Notes under the pieces: generated by a model
What the model was told of the DNA's origin: nothing
Seen by the model: the letters and a program-made list of their open reading frames with translations, nothing else
Databases searched by the model: none
Source of the DNA: Ch67 sp041395845
GTDB lineage: Bacteria; Pseudomonadota; Gammaproteobacteria; Pseudomonadales; Ketobacteraceae
Direction: 5' to 3'
NCBI GenBank assembly: GCA_041395845.1
Contig: JAWKZS010000004.1
Location: forward strand, 124,001 to 188,000
DNA: 64,000 nt
Part shown: positions 59,457-64,000 of the stretch, piece by piece
How positions within the stretch are numbered: the stretch's first letter is position 1
Layout of the letters: the number at the start of each line of letters is the position of its first letter
Position numbers and translations under genes: made by a program

Positions 59457-60863
59457 ATGGAACGCTTGTCGGCAACGGATAACCTTTTTTTATGGCTTGA
59501 GCGGCGCCATCAGCCGCTGCATGTGGCTGGATTGCAGATCTATCGGTTTCCTGAAGATGCTGGTCCTCAATTTATTCGTGAGCTTGCCGATTATCTTCGC
59601 CAGTTCCAGCAACCAACACCACCTTTTGACCGGCGACTTGTGACGCGCTGGACCGGCTATCATTGGGATCATGATCAACGCTTCGATGTCGAGCATCACT
59701 TCCGTCATGTCGCCTTGCCCAAGCCGGGTGGTCCGAAGGAGTTGCTGAGTTTTATTTCGGCTGAGCACAGTAATCTGCTGGATCGCAGTCGTCCGCTGTG
59801 GGAAACCTACCTGATCGAGGCCATGCATGGCCGGCATTTTGCGCTGTACACCAAGATCCATCATGCGCTGGTGGATGGCGTCTCGGCCATGCGGCTTGGC
59901 ATGCAGATGCTGTGCACAGATCCGCAGCAGCAGAACATGCCGCCCATCTGGCAGCTTCCGCCGCGTCAACGCAATGGGCATCACGGCGAATCCGCTGGCG
60001 CTCTCTCGCAGTTTTCGGCAATCGCCCGTCTGGTCGGCAATCAGGTCAGTGCGGTGCCGGCGGTGGTCAGTGCGCTGGTGAAGACAGTGCAGCATGCACG
60101 TCAGAATCCCGAGCTGGCCCATGTGTTCACCGCCCCCGTGTGCAAACTGTCGCAACCGATCACCGGTTCGCGCCGCTTTTCGGCCCAGTCATTTCCACTC
60201 GCTCGGCTGAAGGCGTTGGCGACGGCACTGGATGGCACGGTGAATGATGTGATTCTGGCCATGTGCGGCAGTGCCTTGCGTACCTATCTGGATTATCACA
60301 ACGAACTGCCGGAGCGGCCGCTGGTGGCCATGGTGCCCATGTCGCTGCGCAAGGATGACAGCGTGGGAGGCAACCAGGTGGCGGTGATTCTGGCGAATCT
60401 GGCGACCCACGTGAACGATCCACTTACCCGTTTCCGTGTGATCCAGAATTCCGTCAATGAAGGCAAAGCGCGCTTCGCCAGCATGACACCGGAGCAGATC
60501 GTCGATTACACCGCGCTGACCCTGGCACCCACCGGACTTGCCGTGCTGACGGGCAGCATGCCGCAGTGGCTGGCGTTCAATGTGGTGATTTCCAATGTGC
60601 CGGGTCCCCGCGAGCAGTGTTACTGGAATGGCGCCCGGCTTGAACACATGTTCCCGGTATCCGCCATCGCCAATCACATGGCGCTCAACATCACCATCAT
60701 TAGCTATCAGGACAAGCTGGAATTTGGCGTAGTGGGGTGCCGGCGCACGCTGCCCAGCCTGCAACGTTTGCTGACGCACATGGAGCAGGCGTTGGAAGAG
60801 CTTGAGCAGGCCGCGGGGCTGCTGTGGAACGGCACAGAGGTTTCGCGGGTACGCAATGTCTGA
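59457..60863 (+). CDS. Wax ester synthase/diacylglycerol acyltransferase (WS/DGAT)
   Basis: 468 residues with the full WS/DGAT pattern: the N-terminal MERLSATDNLFLWLE, the catalytic HHALVDG (HHxxxDG, near residue 139), LDGTVNDVILAMCGSALR and, late, NVVISNVPGPREQCYWNGARL. It transfers acyl-CoA to fatty alcohols or diacylglycerol to make storage wax esters or triacylglycerol, acting at the inner membrane and nascent lipid bodies. The SD AGAGAGG precedes the ATG within an A/C-rich leader (CCACAATAACAAG). It follows the lipase/foldase pair after a weak hairpin, so this end of the window groups neutral-lipid breakdown and storage. Confidence 0.96.
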   Translation: MERLSATDNLFLWLERRHQPLHVAGLQIYRFPEDAGPQFIRELADYLRQFQQPTPPFDRRLVTRWTGYHWDHDQRFDVEHHFRHVALPKPGGPKELLSFISAEHSNLLDRSRPLWETYLIEAMHGRHFALYTKIHHALVDGVSAMRLGMQMLCTDPQQQNMPPIWQLPPRQRNGHHGESAGALSQFSAIARLVGNQVSAVPAVVSALVKTVQHARQNPELAHVFTAPVCKLSQPITGSRRFSAQSFPLARLKALATALDGTVNDVILAMCGSALRTYLDYHNELPERPLVAMVPMSLRKDDSVGGNQVAVILANLATHVNDPLTRFRVIQNSVNEGKARFASMTPEQIVDYTALTLAPTGLAVLTGSMPQWLAFNVVISNVPGPREQCYWNGARLEHMFPVSAIANHMALNITIISYQDKLEFGVVGCRRTLPSLQRLLTHMEQALEELEQAAGLLWNGTEVSRVRNV

Positions 60864-60939
60864 AGGTGGTAATTGTGTCCGGTTGTAAACTGTTGTTTCG
60901 CCGTTGTTTTGCCAAGATTGTATGGAAAAACACGGCGTT

Positions 60940-60957
60940 AATTGATAACTATCAATT
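60940..60957. promoter_or_regulatory. Perfect 18-bp dyad, operator candidate
   Basis: AATTGATAACTATCAATT has 8-base arms with a two-base spacer. It lies 76 bases before ATG 61033 and 77 after the WS/DGAT stop. The size and symmetry suit a dimeric repressor, for the downstream hydrolase gene. It is shorter than a classical Fur box, and I cannot assign the regulator. Confidence 0.45.
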
Positions 60958-61032
60958 TCGGCGGACTTGTTTTTTAGCAGATTGCTAGCCATCATAGTGT
61001 ACATGTGTGCACTTGATTGTGGAGCAGCAATC

Positions 61033-62245
61033 ATGGAACAATCCGAACAAAATCCCATGCCGGCGTGGTCCGGTCCAGTGGTCCAGCATGGCTGGTCATC
61101 ACTGAAATGGCTGGTAGGTCTGCTGAGTCTGGCGCTGCGTTCCGGCGGTGAGCTGGCGCAGTTGGCTGGTCGTATGCACCACACCATTGCCCAGGTTCCC
61201 CCGGTAGTTGATCCCGCGTTATTGGGCCTGGCGTTCGTCGGCGGATCATCACACGATCCCGAAAACCTATGCGCTGGTGCGATTGCTGCTGACGCAGGGC
61301 GCCGATCAACTGCATCGGGCGATCGCGCATCTGCCGTCCCAGGATCATCTGCCAGTGCCGTTGCGGCGTGTGCATAGCGGCATGAATGGCGTGTTTGCGA
61401 CAAGCTGCAGGAGTGGCGACACCCGCTGGCGTTGTCCATGGAGGTGGTGGATGAGCAGGGGCGGGTGCAATCCTGCCGGAACTGCAGGCGCGTCACCGTC
61501 GCGGAGTGCTGCTGTTTGTCCATGGCCTCGTCTGAGCGAACAGGACTGGCAGACTGCATCGCATCAGCGCTTCGTGGCGCAAGTTCAGCAGCAGGATATC
61601 GGTGTGGCCTGGCTGCGCTACAACAGCGGTCTGCCGATCTGGGTAAACGGCATTGCGCTGTCGCAACTGCTGGCCGAGCACTGGCAGCCGGCAGAAGATC
61701 AATCCCTGATGCTGGCAGGGCATAGCATGGGCGGTCTGATCATTCGCAGCGCTTTGCATCATGGCGAGCATGTGCATGCCAGTGACTGGATTCACTCGGT
61801 CACACATGCGGCCTATCTGGCGTCACACCATGCGGGTGCACCACTGGAAAAAATTGGCAACTTCGCCAACTCGCTGCTGGGTGTGTCGCCGTATTCGCGG
61901 CCACTGATGGCGCTGGGCAATATTCGCAGTCGTGGTATTCGCAGTCTGCGTCATGGCGCGGTGGTTGAAGCGCAGGATGAGCATCGCGATGCAGTGTCGG
62001 TTCCATTTAACGACCGCATGCGCCATCTGTTGCTGGCGGCGCGGATGGGTGATGATCCCGCCAAGCGCTGGCTGGGCGATGGTCTGGTGCCGCTGGCCAG
62101 CGCCATGGGCGAAGGCCACTTTCCACTGCAGCATGCGCAGATCGAGCGCGTCGTGCTGGATGATGTGGGCCATATCCGGCTGCTGGCAGATGATCGTCTG
62201 TATGCCGCGCTTGGTCAGTGGCTGAATCTGCCACCGCTGGACTGA
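61033..62245 (+). pseudogene. Alpha/beta hydrolase (esterase-like), interrupted by four apparent frameshifts
   Basis: The start MEQSEQNPMPAWSGPVVQHG (ATG 61033, GGAG upstream) opens a protein that keeps changing frame. Sense runs to about 61220 in frame 1 and to about 61390 in frame 2 (TYALVRLLLTQGADQLHRA). It returns to frame 1 to about 61470 (EWRHPLALSMEVVDEQGRV), is in frame 3 to 61532 (LLFVHGLV, the oxyanion region), and is in frame 2 to the end (SEQDWQTASHQRF). The last part is intact, with nucleophile AGHSMGGLIIRSAL, DGLVPLASAM and late GHIRLLADD, typical of PGAP1-like or lecithin-cholesterol-type esterases. Read together it is about 400 residues. Four breaks in roughly 320 bp mean either decay or a badly resolved stretch of assembly. 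Overlaps no other gene; dinB converges on it. Confidence 0.82.
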
Positions 62246-63307
62246 TCAGGCAAAATCAAAGGCATATTGCCGGACGCTGGCATGATTGCGTTCGGCAAAG
62301 CGCACACCCACGCCCAGCAGGCGCACAGACATGCCCTTGCGCTGGAAGGCTTCATCACACAGCGACTTGTAAACCGGCAGCGACGGTTCCCGCACGCAGC
62401 ATTCCATGGTGGTGCTGGTAAAGTCCGCAAACTTGATTTTCACGAATGCCTTCTTGATCACCTGATCCCGCTGCGAACGACGCAGGCGCTGCTCCAGGCG
62501 ATCCTGCAAATCCGGAATCTGACGCAGACAGCTGTCCAGATCCGGCAGATCCTGGGCATAGGTGTGTTCGACGCTCAGGGATTTGCGATCGTCACGGGTT
62601 TCCACTGGGCGTTCATCGTGGCCATGGGCCAGCCGATACAGATACTCACCGAACGAACCGACCTTTTCCACAAACTGGAAATGATCGTGGGCGCGGATGT
62701 CGGCGCAGGTGCGAATGCCCATGCGATGCAATCGTTCCGCAGTGACCTTGCCAACGCCATGGAGCTTTTCCACCGGCAGCTGTGCAACAAAGTCATCCAC
62801 CTGTTCCGGCCGCAGCACAAACAGGCCATCCGGCTTGTTCCATTCGCTGGCGATCTTGGCCAGAAACTTGTTGGGTGCCACCCCGGCAGACACGGTAATG
62901 CCCACCTGTGATCGCACCTGCTTGCGAATCGCCTCGGCCATCAGTGTGGCGCTGCCCTGAAAGTGTGGCTGACCGGTGACATCCAGAAAGGCTTCATCCA
63001 GCGACAGCGGCTCGATCCGATCCGTGTACTGGCGCAGGATGCGCATGATCTGCTGGGACACTTCCTTGTAGTAGCTGATGCGGTGGGGAAGGATGATCAG
63101 TTGCGGGCACAATCGTTTGGCATAGGCCGACGCCATGGCTGAACGCACGCCGTACTGGCGCGCTTCATAATTGCAGGTGGAAATCACGCCGCGCTTGCCT
63201 GGATCACCGCCCACCGCAATGGGGCGGTTGCGCAGGCTCGGGTCATCCCGCATTTCTACGGCGGCATAAAAGCAATCGCAATCGATATGAATGATTTTGC
63301 GCTGCAT
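62246..63307 (-). CDS. dinB: DNA polymerase IV (Y-family)
   Basis: 353 residues, the usual length. The catalytic Asp is in KIIHIDCDCFYAAVEMRDDP (Asp8), and Asp103/Glu104 are in SLDEAFLDVT. The steric-gate Phe13 and the palm and finger motifs (GGDPGKRGVISTCNYEAR) are present. The HhH thumb segment LHGVGKVTAERLHRMGI is followed by the little-finger domain, and the end QYAFDF may be the beta-clamp-binding peptide. It performs error-prone translesion synthesis in the SOS response. A LexA box lies 46 bases upstream. ATG 63307 is the only sensible start, though its SD is weak. Confidence 0.96.
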   Translation of the reverse strand: MQRKIIHIDCDCFYAAVEMRDDPSLRNRPIAVGGDPGKRGVISTCNYEARQYGVRSAMASAYAKRLCPQLIILPHRISYYKEVSQQIMRILRQYTDRIEPLSLDEAFLDVTGQPHFQGSATLMAEAIRKQVRSQVGITVSAGVAPNKFLAKIASEWNKPDGLFVLRPEQVDDFVAQLPVEKLHGVGKVTAERLHRMGIRTCADIRAHDHFQFVEKVGSFGEYLYRLAHGHDERPVETRDDRKSLSVEHTYAQDLPDLDSCLRQIPDLQDRLEQRLRRSQRDQVIKKAFVKIKFADFTSTTMECCVREPSLPVYKSLCDEAFQRKGMSVRLLGVGVRFAERNHASVRQYAFDFA

Positions 63308-63352
63308 GGCGGACGTTCGCGAAAAGGATTTGCCAGAGACAGCTAAATGATA

Positions 63353-63372
63353 TACTGTATTTATATACAGTT
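63353..63372. promoter_or_regulatory. LexA/SOS box upstream of dinB
   Basis: TACTGTATTTATATACAGTT contains CTGT-N8-ACAG with an AT-rich core, near-identical to the enterobacterial and pseudomonad LexA consensus. Its centre lies about 55 bases from the dinB start on the minus strand. It can also face rightward, toward the candidate small RNA. Confidence 0.92.
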
Positions 63373-63465
63373 AAAGGTGGGTCGAAAGTTTTTCTCGCGC
63401 AGTAAAATCGTCACCCAACGTTTACTGCCTCACAGGCTGCAGGTTCCCACCCGCAGCCTTTTTTT
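63363..63465 (+). ncRNA. Candidate LexA-controlled small RNA
   Basis: On the plus strand a possible promoter (TTGCCA at 63330, TATACT at 63351, spacing 15) overlaps the LexA box. About 80 bases later there is a strong terminator at 63435-63465, with no open reading frame between. A roughly 100-base SOS-induced transcript would fit. The -35/-10 spacing is short, so this is a hypothesis only. Confidence 0.25.
63435..63465 (+). terminator. Strong rho-independent terminator with no gene before it
   Basis: GGCTGC (63435-63440) pairs with GCAGCC (63453-63458), with an inner GGT/ACC and a four-base loop, followed by seven T (63459-63465). The T-tract is on the plus strand only, so it does not serve the leftward gene ending at 63472. 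Confidence 0.85.
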
Positions 63466-63471
63466 ATGCTG

Positions 63472-64000
63472 TTACATGACAAATGCCGCCACCAGGGCCA
63501 CCAGGCCAATGACCACGCCGGCAATGCCCAGCAGTTTGCCGCTGCCGGCGCCGCTCACCTGCTGTGCCGCCTGTTCCGCGATGGCGTCTTTCAGATTCAT
63601 CAGTTCCTGCTGCACCACATCCTGGGCGATTGCCTGGGTGGTGTCGCGGGCTGTGTCCTTGGCCGCTTCGCCAGCGGTCGCTGCCGCCGTGAACTGGGCA
63701 ATCTTTTTCACTTCTTCGATCAGTTCCGGTGACGCACGGCGGGTGGCGTCCAGTGCCGTTTCCAGTGCACCAAGATTGTTGGAAATCTGGGTCTCCATGT
63801 GCCGGTTGACCGCTTCGAATTTTTCGTCGAACAGACTGGTAGCCACCTTGTTGCTGACATTGGTGCTGATCTGGTTGATCTTGCTGTCCAGGCTGCTGCC
63901 AAATTCATGGCGCAGGCTCTGCTTGGCCCGCTCGATCTCTTCCTGCATTTCCTGGCGCAGGCCGTCGCGAATGGAATCCGCCAGGGCCTTCTGGAACGCG
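63472..64000 (-). CDS. Coiled-coil, tail-anchored hypothetical protein (5' end outside window)
   Basis: The frame is open to the window edge (ALADSIRDGLRQEMQEEIER and upstream), so the gene is partial at its start. It is highly charged and helical, with a coiled-coil-like segment (NQISTNVSNKVATSLFDEKF, LGALETALDATRRASPELIE). Ala-rich helices follow (FTAAATAGEAAKDTARDTTQ), and then one C-terminal membrane helix (LLGIAGVVIGLVALVAAFVM) ends the protein. Such a layout fits a tail-anchored membrane protein facing the cytoplasm. I recognise no family. Confidence 0.82.
   Translation of the reverse strand, partial: AFQKALADSIRDGLRQEMQEEIERAKQSLRHEFGSSLDSKINQISTNVSNKVATSLFDEKFEAVNRHMETQISNNLGALETALDATRRASPELIEEVKKIAQFTAAATAGEAAKDTARDTTQAIAQDVVQQELMNLKDAIAEQAAQQVSGAGSGKLLGIAGVVIGLVALVAAFVM

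Noticed and set aside
60996..61013. AGTGTACATGTGTGCACT as a second operator
   Set aside because: Only the ends and the central ACATGT are symmetric; the arms do not match fully.
60189..61559. Minus-strand open frame of 456 codons spanning the WS/DGAT 3' end and the broken hydrolase
   Set aside because: It runs across an intergenic region and two genes on the other strand, has no ribosome site and shows no domain sense.

Overview
The window looks like chromosomal DNA from a lipid-metabolising gammaproteobacterium of the Alcanivorax/Ketobacter/Marinobacter kind. This is an inference from gene content, not a database match: a true lipase with its dedicated foldase, a wax-ester synthase/diacylglycerol acyltransferase, a cytochrome P450, OruR-type AraC regulators, a GlyGly-CTERM protease, DinB under a LexA box, and mid-to-high 50s %GC by eye. 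I see no tRNA, rRNA, CRISPR array, transposase or integrase.

Layout. 1-9.6 kb: the end of an AraC regulator converging on a cytochrome P450, a calcium-binding EF-hand-like protein, an MBL-fold hydrolase, a secreted subtilase with a GlyGly-CTERM tail, and a 900-residue lipoprotein ending in five cysteine-rich repeats. 9.6-20.3 kb (minus): ten tightly packed genes whose products lack signal peptides. A cytoplasmic subtilase comes first and a double papain-like protease last. Between them are eight proteins I cannot assign to a known system, including one with a possible trypsin-co-occurring (Trypco2-like) domain. A -24/-12 promoter-like site lies upstream, and the next gene (20.7-21.7 kb) encodes a sigma-54 activator with no sensor domain. 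This is the best candidate for an undescribed system.

21.9-55.7 kb: a lipid natural-product locus. An MMPL-type RND exporter and a DASS transporter run leftward. Running rightward are a type II thioesterase, a fatty acyl-AMP ligase fused to an ACP, three PKS modules (KS-AT-KR-ACP, KS-AT-DH-ER-KR-ACP, KS-AT-KR-ACP), and a terminal C/AMP-ligase/KR/carrier/TE protein. A secreted alpha/beta hydrolase, a small membrane protein, an outer-membrane barrel and a LolA-like periplasmic protein follow. The likely logic is that the ligase activates a fatty acid, the PKS adds three malonate units, the last module joins an unknown carboxylic acid and releases the product, and the RND, LolA-like and barrel proteins export it.

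55.7-64 kb: an AraC regulator divergent from lipase plus foldase, then WS/DGAT, a broken alpha/beta hydrolase, dinB with a LexA box, and a partial coiled-coil, tail-anchored protein.

Caveat: at least five genes are interrupted by apparent single frameshifts, and one has four within about 320 bp. Both sides of each break still read as conserved protein, so indel errors in the assembly are a serious possibility. Starts were chosen from Shine-Dalgarno sequences and gene overlaps.
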